Of a stretch of 64,000 nt of DNA, positions 1-8,311 are shown in pieces. Every line of letters starts with the position of its first letter. Position 1 is the first letter of the stretch. Origin of the DNA: Paenibacillus sp. LHD-38 (GTDB lineage Bacteria; Bacillota; Bacilli; Paenibacillales; Paenibacillaceae); assembly GCF_031157315.1 (NCBI RefSeq), contig NZ_JAVIFU010000019.1:1-64000 (forward strand). The letters are read 5' to 3'. Under the pieces are notes generated by a model, which made no database searches, was not told the DNA's origin, and worked only from the letters and a program-made list of their open reading frames with translations. The translations under genes and the position numbers were made by a program.

Positions 1-294
1 CCTATCAGAAACTATTGAAGAAGAAGGGCCTAGGACAGTCAATGTCACGACGTGGTAACTGCTGGGACAATGCACCCCAAGAATCCTTTTTCGGTCACAT
101 GAAGGATCATGTTAAGAGCAAGAACTGTACTACTTTTGCCGAATTACAAAGAGAAGTTAAGCGTTATATTTTTTATTACAACCATCACCGATATCAGTGG
201 GGACTAAAAAAGATGACTCCTGTTCAGTACAGGAATCATCTACTAAGTGCAGCTTAACACTCTTTTTTTCAAAGTGTCCTTGACTAAGGGGCCA
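1..294 (+). mobile_element. Right end of an IS3-family insertion sequence, cut by the window edge
   Basis: The window opens inside an IS3-family element. The C-terminal part of the transposase ends at 257. A probable right terminal inverted repeat follows at 275-294; read on the minus strand it begins TGGCCCCTTAGTCAAGGACA, so it starts with TG as IS3-family ends do. The left end lies outside the window. The exact boundary (294, give or take a few bases) and any target duplication cannot be fixed without the other end. Confidence 0.75.
3..257 (+). CDS. IS3-family transposase OrfB, C-terminal fragment (partial at 5' end)
   Basis: This frame is open from the window edge to the TAA at 255-257. 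It encodes the end of a DDE (rve-type) integrase-like transposase, which cuts and joins the ends of the insertion sequence. The segment SMSRRGNCWDNAPQESFFG is the hallmark of the IS3/IS150 group and carries the catalytic Glu of the DDE triad. The tail, with NHHRYQWGLKKMTPVQYR, is also typical. About two thirds of the protein lies upstream of the window, so activity of the copy cannot be judged. No frameshift is seen in the visible part. Confidence 0.9.
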   Translation, partial: YQKLLKKKGLGQSMSRRGNCWDNAPQESFFGHMKDHVKSKNCTTFAELQREVKRYIFYYNHHRYQWGLKKMTPVQYRNHLLSAA

Positions 295-410
295 GTTTAT
301 TGTGATTTCCAGCCAACCCTTTTTTTATATAAGATTTTATAAGTATTCTCTTCTAAATCCGCAAACCGAGCTTTCTCAGCCAATGGACAGCTGCAGCCAT
401 TTACGCTTGG

Positions 411-950
411 TTACATCCACTTTTCAATCAACCGCTGCCATTCTTCATAGGGAATGACTCCGTTAATGCGTTCCCTAATGACGCCTTCACTGTCGATAAG
501 GAAGGTTGTCGGAAACGTATCGACCTTATATTGTTTCGTAACATCGCCCACCCGGTCCATCAATATCGGAAACGTAAACTCATGCTCATTCACAAAATCC
601 CTGGCAGCCCGCTCTTTATCATATTTGGTTGCATTTACGCCATACAGCTGAATGGCATCCCCATATTGCTCATGCAAACGCTGCAGATCTGGCGCCTCAA
701 GCTCACAGGGTCCGCACCAGGATGCCCAAAAATTAACGAAGGTAAGCTTGCCCTGCTGCCCTCCTATTTCGTAAGACTGCTCATCAAGTGCGGGAAGTTT
801 GAAAACCGTTGCTTCGTATCCCGCCTTCGGTTTAAAATCTCCCGCTGGAGCCGCCAGCGTAACAGAGTCCGTACCGTCATCTTTATATTGAAATACAGCT
901 AATCCCGCAAAAAGCAGCGCAATGGTAAAAAGAGCAATAACGCGTTTCAT
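411..950 (-). CDS. TlpA/ResA-like membrane-anchored thiol-disulfide oxidoreductase
   Basis: 179 aa. One hydrophobic N-terminal segment (about residues 4-21) should anchor it outside the membrane. A thioredoxin-like domain follows with the redox motif W-C-G-P-C (Cys79, Cys82) and a cis-proline segment near FPTTFLID. Proteins of this family reduce or oxidise disulfides on the outer face of the membrane, for example in apocytochrome c maturation (ResA) or during sporulation (StoA). No cytochrome genes lie beside it, so the substrate is unknown. The ATG at 950 has an AAGGAAGG-like ribosome site just upstream. Confidence 0.85.
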   Translation of the reverse strand: MKRVIALFTIALLFAGLAVFQYKDDGTDSVTLAAPAGDFKPKAGYEATVFKLPALDEQSYEIGGQQGKLTFVNFWASWCGPCELEAPDLQRLHEQYGDAIQLYGVNATKYDKERAARDFVNEHEFTFPILMDRVGDVTKQYKVDTFPTTFLIDSEGVIRERINGVIPYEEWQRLIEKWM

Positions 951-1209
951 GACGTACCTTCCTTCTCTCGCAATATCATTTTCATGTATGGCTCCATGGT
1001 ATCATGCACCGAATGGAAGCTCAAGGCAAGTGGCATATTAGCCATAAAAACGTCACGTTTAACGGTGTCTTGACTTTTGTGATTGTCCTATTATCGGTAA
1101 CTATCGTATCGTTCATACACTATCTGCTCCGATTAGCGCGCTTGGACCTATTTCGTTCCACTTAATTTATATGTTAACTTATATGAATGACTAAGAAGGA
1201 GGCGTTAAT

Positions 1210-1656
1210 ATGGAAGCGCAGCAATCGAAAGGCATGATCACCAAATCCGCATATGATCTGCTTATAAGCATTTGTAAACACGCTCGGCCTATGGAGGCTT
1301 GCGGGATCTTAGTTAGCAGCCGAGAATCAATGCAGAGTGAAAACCCAACCATAATCGATACGATCATTCCGATCACCAATAAACATATCGATCCCACTCA
1401 TTCGTTTACCTTTGATCCAGCCGAATGGACTGCCGCTTATTTTGAAATGCAAAAAAACCGACAAACGCTTGTCGGCTTATTTCATTCTCATCCGCGTACA
1501 GAGGCCATTCCATCTTCTAGCGACTCTGAAGGCTTTCTCCCAGCATCTGAGCTATCCTATTGGATTGTTTCATTACGCAACATCGAAACGCCTCACGTAC
1601 AGCCCTACCGTCGCACGGAAGGTGCATTTATTCCCATGCAGTTAGTGCTTGCTTAA
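1210..1656 (+). CDS. M67-family JAMM/MPN metallopeptidase
   Basis: 148 aa, with AAGGAGG at 1196-1202 and an ATG start. The JAMM zinc signature is complete: Glu29 in EACGIL, then His92-x-His94 and Asp105 in the segment HSHPRTEAIPSSSD. Bacterial members of this family cleave isopeptide or C-terminal extensions of ubiquitin-like sulfur carriers or small peptides; the natural substrate here is not shown. No ThiS/MoaD-like or cysteine synthase gene is adjacent. Its 3' end overlaps the convergent exonuclease gene by 15 bases, so transcripts of the two genes are antisense at their ends. Confidence 0.8.
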   Translation: MEAQQSKGMITKSAYDLLISICKHARPMEACGILVSSRESMQSENPTIIDTIIPITNKHIDPTHSFTFDPAEWTAAYFEMQKNRQTLVGLFHSHPRTEAIPSSSDSEGFLPASELSYWIVSLRNIETPHVQPYRRTEGAFIPMQLVLA

Positions 1657-2376
1657 ATAAGCATAAAGATCGCCCAGCGTCGTAATATTCCTCTCCAGAA
1701 TACGAGCGAGATAGTTTTGCCATAACTTGGCCGTCATAATCGAATCCTGCAGCGCATGATGCCGTTCCGTAATTGGAATACAGCAGCTATCCAGAAGTTC
1801 ATCCAAGCTGTATCCTTCCAGGTTCGGCTCCAGCCACTTCGCTACCATCATCGTATCCAGCACTCTGTGGTTTAAATTAATTTTAGAGGTTCGCCATAAT
1901 GCCGCGTTCAGAAACTGCTTGTCGTGACCCGAAGCATGCGCCACGAGCAGTCGTCTGCCGACAAACTCCATAAAATCGTGAAGCACCTGCATTAAATCAG
2001 GTGCATCCTGCACCATTTCGTTTGTAATGCCCGTCAGCTCAACAATCGCTTTCGGTATTTTCCGTTTGGGATTAACGAGGCTGTAGAACGTTTCGTTCTC
2101 CACGATTTCACCGCCCCGCAGCAGTACGGCTCCAAACGAAATAATTTCATCACCGTTATTCGGATAGAAGCCCGTTGTTTCCAGATCGAATACAATGACC
2201 TCAAGCTCCTTAAGCGGCATGTCGAACATCGATTGCTTACGCTGTTCTTTATTGACATTACGAATAAACGCCATTTGCTGCGCATTTTGCGAGCCTAGCA
2301 TAGAAGCGATGGCAGGCGTAAATCCTCCCATTTTGTATAGGTTCCACATCCGACCGACGCCTTTTTGTTCCTTCAT
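1642..2376 (-). CDS. DnaQ-like DEDDh 3'-5' exonuclease
   Basis: 244 aa. The core has the DEDDh nuclease motifs: FDLETTG (Asp64, Glu66), an ExoII region around GHDKQF, and ExoIII in ERHHALQDS with the catalytic His and Asp. This is the fold of the polymerase III epsilon proofreading subunit, but the protein stands alone, with a basic N-terminal extension of about 55 residues. It starts 12 bases after the DUF294 nucleotidyltransferase gene and is probably co-transcribed with it. That pairing suggests a role in nucleotide or RNA/DNA end metabolism rather than replication; the substrate is unknown. Confidence 0.85.
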   Translation of the reverse strand: MKEQKGVGRMWNLYKMGGFTPAIASMLGSQNAQQMAFIRNVNKEQRKQSMFDMPLKELEVIVFDLETTGFYPNNGDEIISFGAVLLRGGEIVENETFYSLVNPKRKIPKAIVELTGITNEMVQDAPDLMQVLHDFMEFVGRRLLVAHASGHDKQFLNAALWRTSKINLNHRVLDTMMVAKWLEPNLEGYSLDELLDSCCIPITERHHALQDSIMTAKLWQNYLARILERNITTLGDLYAYLSKH

Positions 2377-2388
2377 TTCCCCACCGCC

Positions 2389-3456
2389 TTAAGTAAGCCT
2401 GCCCATTGTTTGCTTAAAAACTGCTCTTTGCAGTTTCTTACCCAGACGCAGACTACTCTTTAATTCATCAGTCATTTCCTTCGTCAATTTGCGACTCGAC
2501 ATCTTGCCATTATTTGCATATAAGCCATCCGAATTTTGTTCGGTTGTCATTAATCGGAGACGCAGCAGTATTCGAAAAGCTTGATCGTAAATTACGGCGT
2601 CCTTTTCAGACATCTTGCCAGCGTGCACAAGCATTTTGATTCTCTCCAATGTGGATGTTTCGCGAATGCCTTCCTGAATAGATAAAAGCCTGATTGAATT
2701 GACCATTGGAATATAAGCGCCGTATTTAATATCAAGGCTGCCGGCATCCACGCCATACTGCTCCTTTAAAAGTTGACCAAAAAAACCAAGCAGTACTTTA
2801 TGGCGCAAGGTATTGTCCAACATTCGCTTCAAAATGATCGGATGGTTCAGCATGTCGGTAAAATACAAGTCCTTTAGTTCTTCAACCAACCCAAAGTCCC
2901 CATATACTCCGCGGCCATCCGCAATGATAAGCAAATATCGCACTGCCTCCCATGCCGGTTCTTCGAACCAATGATCCAGTTTACTGCCCCATTCTGAAAG
3001 TGATAAGCACCATTCCTGGTTGCTGCTCAGCACATTGCCTTCGCATGGAGGGTAACCTACCCCTTGAAGATTTTGAACAATAATCTCGCTAAGCTCTTTA
3101 AAATAATCCTTAACTTCTGCTGAATCGGTCACTGGATCCCGATAGACAATTCCGCTGTCTTGATCGCTTGACAAAGTCTGCTCTTTCCGACCGCCGCTGC
3201 CGAACAATAAATATGCGTAAGGCACGGGGGGAGAACCCTTCCCCAACCGTGCCATTTCCGCTTCTGCGAGGATAATCGAGCGTTCTATTACCGCATCGTG
3301 CACCTCATTCAATTGTTCGTTAAATTGTTCGACCGGACGCGTGGGGAGAAGAGCTTCCATATGCTCGTGTACCTGATCCCGCAAGTTTCGCAGCCCTTCT
3401 ACATGATCGGCTGAACCAATCTGCTTTAGCAGCTGCAATCGCACCGGATCACTCAT
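2389..3456 (-). CDS. DUF294-type putative nucleotidyltransferase
   Basis: 355 aa. A helical N-terminal region is followed by a nucleotidyltransferase motif, FGSGGRKEQTLSSDQDSG, with the paired Asp98/Asp100 that bind metal in this fold. A helical DUF294 C-terminal domain with many Arg/Lys follows. Related proteins often carry CBS domains before this module; none is seen here. Family members resemble GlnD/GlnE-type signalling transferases, so protein nucleotidylation is possible but unproven. It lies between amtB and the exonuclease on the same strand, 48 bases after the amtB stop, so nitrogen-linked read-through is conceivable. Confidence 0.75.
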   Translation of the reverse strand: MSDPVRLQLLKQIGSADHVEGLRNLRDQVHEHMEALLPTRPVEQFNEQLNEVHDAVIERSIILAEAEMARLGKGSPPVPYAYLLFGSGGRKEQTLSSDQDSGIVYRDPVTDSAEVKDYFKELSEIIVQNLQGVGYPPCEGNVLSSNQEWCLSLSEWGSKLDHWFEEPAWEAVRYLLIIADGRGVYGDFGLVEELKDLYFTDMLNHPIILKRMLDNTLRHKVLLGFFGQLLKEQYGVDAGSLDIKYGAYIPMVNSIRLLSIQEGIRETSTLERIKMLVHAGKMSEKDAVIYDQAFRILLRLRLMTTEQNSDGLYANNGKMSSRKLTKEMTDELKSSLRLGKKLQRAVFKQTMGRLT

Positions 3457-3504
3457 GCGATGCCCTCTCCCTTCGGTCAGTCCATCATGGTTATTGCATT
3501 ATCC

Positions 3505-4863
3505 TTAAAAGTTTTGACCTGCTTTTTTCATTTGCTCAGGATAACCATAAGCCCCATGCTCACTCAGGTCAAGACCGATAATTTCTTGCTCTTCCGTAAC
3601 ACGGAAGCCCATGACAAGCTTCATAATGCCAAGGATAAGAAACGAAGCTGCAAGTACGAATGCGCCAACTACGACAACCGATTCAAATTGAACCCATAGT
3701 TGCTTCCAACTGCCCGTGTCGATCAAGCCGCCTGTACCTACGCCAACTTTATCCGCAAGTAATTGTGTGGCGAAGATACCGTTAGCAAGCGTACCCCAGA
3801 TACCAGCTGCTCCGTGAACGGACAATGCGTAGATTGGATCATCGACTTTAATTTTTTCGAAGAACTTCACGCTGTAGAATACAAGAACACCGGCAACCAG
3901 ACCGATCACTACCGCAGCCCAAGGAGCGACGTATGCACAAGATGCTGTAATTGCAACAAGACCTGCAAGCGTACCGTTAAGCATTGATGTAATATCCGCT
4001 TTACCTGTAACTGCCCAAGAAATAAGAAGTGCTGCCACGCCGCCCGCGCCTGCTCCAAGCATCGTGTTAAATGCTACGTATCCGAAGAATCCATCGCCGA
4101 TAGCTACCGTACTGCCCGCGTTGAATCCAAACCAACCAACCCATAGAAGCAAAACGGAAAGTGCAGTGAAAACTTGGTTATGACCCAAAATTTCGTTTGC
4201 CGAGCCGTCTTTATTGAATTTACCGATACGCGGCTTAAGTAATACGGTTGCTGCAAATGCGGCAAGCGCACCTGTTAAGTGAACGACCGTGGAGCCCGCG
4301 AAATCCTGTGCTCCGTCTTCAGCAAGCCAACCGCCGCCCCAGATCCAGTGAGCTACTACCGGGTAAATAATCGCAGTAAAAAATAATGTAAATACGATGT
4401 AGGAGGATAGTTTAGCTCTTTCTGCAAAACCGCCCCATGCGATAGAAAGCGATACTGCTGCAAATGCTAGTTGGAACAAGAAGAACACTGTGCTTGGATA
4501 ATTTTCACCTTCACCAGCAGTAATGGAAGGATCAAAGAAGAAGTTACCCCAACCGATTAGTGCATTAATGCCGCTATCGCCGCCAAAAGTAATGCCGTAA
4601 CCGAATGCCCAATAAATAAGTGCAGCCAGGCCAGTAGTAAAGATCGTTTTGCCTGCCACGTGGCCAGCATTTTTCATACGAGTCGAACCCGTTTCAAGAA
4701 GAATGAATCCGCCTTGCATTAGTAGAACGAGAATGAACGAGAGCATAACCCAAAGCGAGTTTAGACCCATGTTCAACGTTGCGGCGGAAGGATCCTCTGC
4801 AAACGCCATTACCGGAAACAATAAGGTGAAGATTCCTAAAGCTAACATTGTTTTCTTAATCAT
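3505..4863 (-). CDS. amtB: Ammonium transporter (Amt family)
   Basis: About 452 aa with a cleavable N-terminal signal (hydrophobic run, then A-F-A before EDPSAA) and about eleven membrane helices. It carries family landmarks such as AHWIWGGGW, DFAGSTVVHLTGA and HGAAGIWGTLANG, which include the pore histidines. It conducts ammonium/ammonia into the cell. The chosen ATG at 4863 has AGGGAG ten bases upstream; a GTG at 4872 in the same frame sits too close to that site. A glnK/PII gene is not beside it. A sigma-A promoter and a GlnR/TnrA-type operator precede it (see those entries), predicting nitrogen control. Confidence 0.93.
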   Translation of the reverse strand: MIKKTMLALGIFTLLFPVMAFAEDPSAATLNMGLNSLWVMLSFILVLLMQGGFILLETGSTRMKNAGHVAGKTIFTTGLAALIYWAFGYGITFGGDSGINALIGWGNFFFDPSITAGEGENYPSTVFFLFQLAFAAVSLSIAWGGFAERAKLSSYIVFTLFFTAIIYPVVAHWIWGGGWLAEDGAQDFAGSTVVHLTGALAAFAATVLLKPRIGKFNKDGSANEILGHNQVFTALSVLLLWVGWFGFNAGSTVAIGDGFFGYVAFNTMLGAGAGGVAALLISWAVTGKADITSMLNGTLAGLVAITASCAYVAPWAAVVIGLVAGVLVFYSVKFFEKIKVDDPIYALSVHGAAGIWGTLANGIFATQLLADKVGVGTGGLIDTGSWKQLWVQFESVVVVGAFVLAASFLILGIMKLVMGFRVTEEQEIIGLDLSEHGAYGYPEQMKKAGQNF

Positions 4864-4880
4864 TATGACCACTCCCTAAG

Positions 4881-4897
4881 TGTTATGTTTCCTTACA
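4881..4897 (-). promoter_or_regulatory. GlnR/TnrA-type operator of amtB
   Basis: The 17 bases TGTTATGTTTCCTTACA match the GlnR/TnrA consensus TGTNA-N7-TNACA at every fixed position. The site lies between the -10 box and the ribosome site of amtB, at about +15 to +31 of the predicted transcript, a place where binding would block transcription. It is the only perfect match noticed between amtB and the MerR gene. Confidence 0.75.
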
Positions 4898-4918
4898 TGA
4901 GAGGAAAGACTTAATGTC

Positions 4919-4947
4919 ATTATAGTCAGTAGTGCTCAATTTGACAA
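4919..4947 (-). promoter_or_regulatory. Sigma-A promoter of amtB
   Basis: On the minus strand a -35 box TTGTCA (4942-4947) and a perfect -10 box TATAAT (4919-4924) are separated by exactly 17 bases. The predicted start of transcription is near 4912, about 50 bases before the amtB ATG. Confidence 0.75.
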
Positions 4948-5393
4948 TACGTTTTATCTAAATTTACAAAAAAAATCAAACGTTCGGCACGAAATCTGAC
5001 ACGAACGTTAAGTTTTTGAACAAAACGTTCCCTAAATCACCCATTTGGCCTGTTTATTCTTCGCATTTTCTCATTATATAGGCATTGATTCCTATTTCAT
5101 GAAATCATTTTTGTATCATAAGACTTTAATCTGATTCATGTCACTATTGAAGGCGTTATATAGTAGAAATACAATTGCGCTATCCGGTCGATGAACATTT
5201 CACTTAAAGCCATGTAACGCGTTTGACTGTATGGTTACTTTCCTATTATCATTAGAGGTACAGACGTTAGCCCTTTTCCATAAGATGGCGTTAGCAAAAA
5301 TCACTATAATAGAAGATAATTATTGTTTATGCAAATTGCAGCAATAAAATAAGGATAAAGCTTGAATGAAAATACTTTATATATTCTGAACGA
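4948..5393. other. AT-rich intergenic region between amtB and the MerR gene
   Basis: No coding frame with a plausible ribosome site is seen. A TATAAT at 5305-5310 on the plus strand may be the -10 box for the MerR gene, but no good -35 box stands 16-18 bases upstream. Nothing else was recognised. Confidence 0.4.
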
Positions 5394-5408
5394 ATGGAGG
5401 ATTTGAAA

Positions 5409-5834
5409 ATGTATCGAATCGGAGAACTATCGAAGCTAGCGCATATCAGTCCACGTACAATTGATTATTATACTTCAATCGGTCTAATCGAGCCTGCAGA
5501 GCGTTCCGCCAAAAACTATCGCCTCTATTCAGACGAAACCCTGCGGCGCTTAGAACGTATTGAACAGATGAAAAAAGATAAATATACATTAGATGAGATC
5601 AAAGCCGCTATTGAAAGCTGGAGTAAGATTACGGCTGAGGAGCAGGTCTCCCGCAAGCTAACGGATCTGCAGCATCATATAAGCCAGCTGGAACGTGAAG
5701 TGAAGGAACTGGAGCCTGTTATAAAAAATCTCAAGCCAAGGCAAGCCAACCACCTTTACACGCGTCTCATGCCGCAAACCGCTGCTTGTATCGAGGCACT
5801 CATGCTTCTAATTAACAAAAGCTCTCTTATGTAG
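5409..5834 (+). CDS. MerR-family transcriptional regulator
   Basis: 141 aa from the ATG at 5409, which follows GGAGG with normal spacing; upstream in-frame codons overlap that ribosome site. The N-terminal winged helix YRIGELSKLAHISPRTIDYYTSIGLI is classic MerR, followed by a recognition wing (YRLYSDETLRRLERI) and a long coiled coil (about residues 75-110). The short C-terminal region has a single cysteine and no metal-binding cluster. It lies 36 bases upstream of the zinc peptidase gene on the same strand and is probably co-transcribed with it. The effector is unknown. It is not GlnR or TnrA, whose sequence differs. Confidence 0.85.
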   Translation: MYRIGELSKLAHISPRTIDYYTSIGLIEPAERSAKNYRLYSDETLRRLERIEQMKKDKYTLDEIKAAIESWSKITAEEQVSRKLTDLQHHISQLEREVKELEPVIKNLKPRQANHLYTRLMPQTAACIEALMLLINKSSLM

Positions 5835-5870
5835 CCTTAGATCGCATCAATAAAATGGAGGTATGACTCA

Positions 5871-6551
5871 ATGACGTTTATCTACATTTTAATTATACTC
5901 GCTTTTATATTAACGATTTGGGCTCAATTCCGCGTTAAAGGTACTTTTAAGAAATGGACTTCCGTACATGCTAACAGCGGTTTAACCGGCTATCAAGCTG
6001 CGAGGCGCATGCTCGATTCTAATGGGCTGCATGATTTGCCCATCGAACCTGTGCGTGGCGTGCTCACCGATCATTACGATCCGATACATCGCGTCGTTCG
6101 TCTGTCTGAACCTGTATATTATGAAAATACAATTTCTGCCGTTTCCGTTGCCTGTCATGAAGTTGGTCACGCTATACAACATGCCGAGCATTATCCTATG
6201 CTTGTTCTGCGCCACCGTATCTTTCCAATCGTGAATTTTGTTTCCGGCGTCGCTCCTTTTCTTTTCATCGCCGGAATTCTATTCTCGGCATTGAATTTAA
6301 TCGGACTCGGCATCATCTTTTTCTCGGTTGCCGTTGCTTTCCAGGTCATTACGCTTCCCGTCGAGTTTAATGCCAGCAACCGCGCACGCGATATCATGAT
6401 TGCCGAAGGTTTCATCACCAATGACGAGGAACGCGGAGTCGCGAAGGTGCTTAACGCAGCAGCATTAACCTATGTAGCCGCCGCCCTCCTTTCTCTCTTG
6501 GAGCTTGTCAGATACATCTTAATCTTTGTTGGCGGTAGCCGGCAGGAATAA
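5871..6551 (+). CDS. YugP-like membrane zinc metallopeptidase
   Basis: 226 aa. An N-terminal membrane helix (about 2-18) is followed by a soluble part with the zinc site H-E-V-G-H (HEVGHAIQH, about residues 97-105). Two closely spaced membrane helices (about 122-165) and a C-terminal helix pair follow. This matches the putative neutral zinc metallopeptidase family (Zn_peptidase_2, YugP in Bacillus). Its substrate is not known. Its ribosome site GGAGG is followed by an ATG, and the gene ends just before a strong terminator. Confidence 0.85.
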   Translation: MTFIYILIILAFILTIWAQFRVKGTFKKWTSVHANSGLTGYQAARRMLDSNGLHDLPIEPVRGVLTDHYDPIHRVVRLSEPVYYENTISAVSVACHEVGHAIQHAEHYPMLVLRHRIFPIVNFVSGVAPFLFIAGILFSALNLIGLGIIFFSVAVAFQVITLPVEFNASNRARDIMIAEGFITNDEERGVAKVLNAAALTYVAAALLSLLELVRYILIFVGGSRQE

Positions 6552-6560
6552 CAAACGCAA

Positions 6561-6616
6561 AAAAATGGAGCTGTTCCAAAACGGTCTGCAAAGACCAAGC
6601 GGAACAGCTCCTTTTC
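6561..6616. terminator. Bidirectional intrinsic terminator
   Basis: An 11-base perfect stem GGAGCTGTTCC (6567-6577) / GGAACAGCTCC (6601-6611) encloses a smaller GGTCT/AGACC hairpin. Runs of A and T flank the stem. It serves the YugP-like gene on the plus strand and the LysR gene on the minus strand. Confidence 0.85.
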
Positions 6617-6620
6617 TATA

Positions 6621-7529
6621 TCATCTAACCGGTTTTTCCATTGTATCTTGAAAATAACGAAGCAGGAAGCCGTGGAACACCTTAGCGACCAACGGCAGCT
6701 TTTCATTAGACCGCCGAATAAGACCAATCGTTCGAGTCACTTGGGGCTCGGTCACACGAACCTTTGTCGGCTGCAAGGGGCCTGTATAATGTAGAGCCAT
6801 TTCAGGCAGAAGACTCACGCCCATCCCCGCAGCCACCAAACCTCTAATCGTATCCGTTTCTTCTCCCTCAAAACCGATTCTCGGCGTAAAGCCAGCTTCT
6901 TGGCATGCATCCCAAACGATCGGCCTCAGTGAGTAGCCTTCGCTAAACAACACGAAAGTTTCATGCTCCAGCTCCTTCAGCTCGATTGATTCCTTGTCTG
7001 ATAACCGATGGCCCGGAGGCAGAATTGCACACAGCTCTTCTGTTAACAAAACCTCGCCGCATACGAATTCATGTTCATTAGGAAATGGAGAAATGAATGC
7101 CAAATCAATTTCGCCTTTGACCATGTCGCGGATAAGCGATGGATACATCCCCTGCTTAAATCTAAATTTCACATTCGGATGTAATTTTCGGAAAGCCGCA
7201 ACCACCTGCGGGATTAATGAAATCCCAAGACTATGTGGGAAGCCGAGCCTTATCTCGCCTTTCTCCGGATCAAGAAACTCATGTATCTCAATAACCGCAC
7301 GCTCGAGATCAGCCAGAATGACTTCAGCGCGCTTTAAGAAAAGCTGGCCGACTGGTGTGAGCTGCAGGTTCCTGCCTTTTTGAACGAATAATTTAACGCC
7401 AAGTTCTTCTTCGAGTTGATGAATCTGGCGGCTGACCGCTGATTGCGCCACATGCAATTCTTCAGCTGCTTGCGTAACATGCTCTTTTTTTGCCACTTTT
7501 ACAAAATAATGAAGCTGACGAAGTTCCAT
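6621..7529 (-). CDS. LysR-family transcriptional regulator
   Basis: 302 aa. The N-terminal helix-turn-helix is typical (MELRQLHYFVKVAKKEHVTQ, then AAEELHVAQSAVSRQIHQLE), followed by a periplasmic-binding-like effector domain (about 90-295). It is closest in style to GltC/CzcR-like regulators of Bacilli. LysR proteins usually act on a divergent neighbour, but the upstream neighbour here (a rhomboid gene) is on the same strand, so the target is not evident from position. Confidence 0.88.
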   Translation of the reverse strand: MELRQLHYFVKVAKKEHVTQAAEELHVAQSAVSRQIHQLEEELGVKLFVQKGRNLQLTPVGQLFLKRAEVILADLERAVIEIHEFLDPEKGEIRLGFPHSLGISLIPQVVAAFRKLHPNVKFRFKQGMYPSLIRDMVKGEIDLAFISPFPNEHEFVCGEVLLTEELCAILPPGHRLSDKESIELKELEHETFVLFSEGYSLRPIVWDACQEAGFTPRIGFEGEETDTIRGLVAAGMGVSLLPEMALHYTGPLQPTKVRVTEPQVTRTIGLIRRSNEKLPLVAKVFHGFLLRYFQDTMEKPVR

Positions 7530-7563
7530 ACCGGTTAGTTTCTCTCCCGTACATACATAGTTT

Positions 7564-8211
7564 TCATGATAGGCGCTGTTTTCTTCGCGTCTTTACGCGG
7601 TCAAACACATTATAAAGCAGAAAGCCGGTTAGAGCGCCCCCTAGATGTGCCCATAGATCAATACTTGGCACAAGGAAGGAATAGATAACTCCAAATATTA
7701 ATATGGTATATACCGTTTTACGCGAGCTTTCATCCAGCTGCGACTTTCGGAATAAGGAGATGAATAAAAAAGCTCCATAGACGCCATAAATTGCTCCTGA
7801 GGCTCCCACACCAACATGTTCGTATAGGTCACCTTCAACCACGTTGACAAAGGCACTCATTGCATTGCCAGCGATTCCGCACAACAAATAAAAAACCAGA
7901 TATCGCACTTGTTTTAGCAAATATTCCAGCGGCGGCGCGAATATGAGCAAAGCAAACATATTATACAACAAATGCTCTATTCCGGAATGCATAAAAATAG
8001 AAGTAATATACCTCCATGGCTCCTGCATCCCAAACGGATTATTTTCGGGCTCCGTTACAAAGGCACCATATTTAGCAGCATCATAAACATTATTAGGATC
8101 GCCATTCCATGCGATTATAATGAAGTATATAATGTTTAGCGCAATTAAGACGGAAGTTACGGGATAAAGTTTTAAGTACGAGCGAAAGCTTTCATAACGC
8201 AAGAAGATCAT
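7564..8211 (-). CDS. Rhomboid-family intramembrane serine protease
   Basis: 215 aa with six or so membrane helices. The catalytic dyad is visible: Ser138 in GVGASGAIYG and His189 in LWAHLGGALTG, with the rhomboid loop segment around EPWRYITSIFMHSGIEHLLYN. Rhomboids cut membrane proteins within the bilayer. The substrate is unknown. It lies 34 bases upstream of the LysR gene on the same strand and may be co-transcribed with it. Confidence 0.9.
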   Translation of the reverse strand: MIFLRYESFRSYLKLYPVTSVLIALNIIYFIIIAWNGDPNNVYDAAKYGAFVTEPENNPFGMQEPWRYITSIFMHSGIEHLLYNMFALLIFAPPLEYLLKQVRYLVFYLLCGIAGNAMSAFVNVVEGDLYEHVGVGASGAIYGVYGAFLFISLFRKSQLDESSRKTVYTILIFGVIYSFLVPSIDLWAHLGGALTGFLLYNVFDRVKTRRKQRLS

Positions 8212-8237
8212 AGGATCATCTCTTTTCTATCCAACAA

Positions 8238-8268
8238 TTGGACAAGGCTGATTCATTACGATTATAAT
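8238..8268 (+). promoter_or_regulatory. Possible tpx promoter
   Basis: A perfect -10 box TATAAT (8263-8268) lies about 44 bases before the tpx ATG. The best -35 candidate, TTGGAC (8238-8243), is 19 bases away, longer than ideal, so only the -10 box is a firm observation. Confidence 0.4.
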
Positions 8269-8311
8269 TAATCAGGTATTCACCATACAATTTAGAGGAG
8301 GAATTATTCGA

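Noticed and set aside
5409..5834. MerR-family gene as GlnR, the regulator of the neighbouring amtB
   Set aside because: The wing and C-terminal sequence differ from GlnR/TnrA, and glnA is not downstream.
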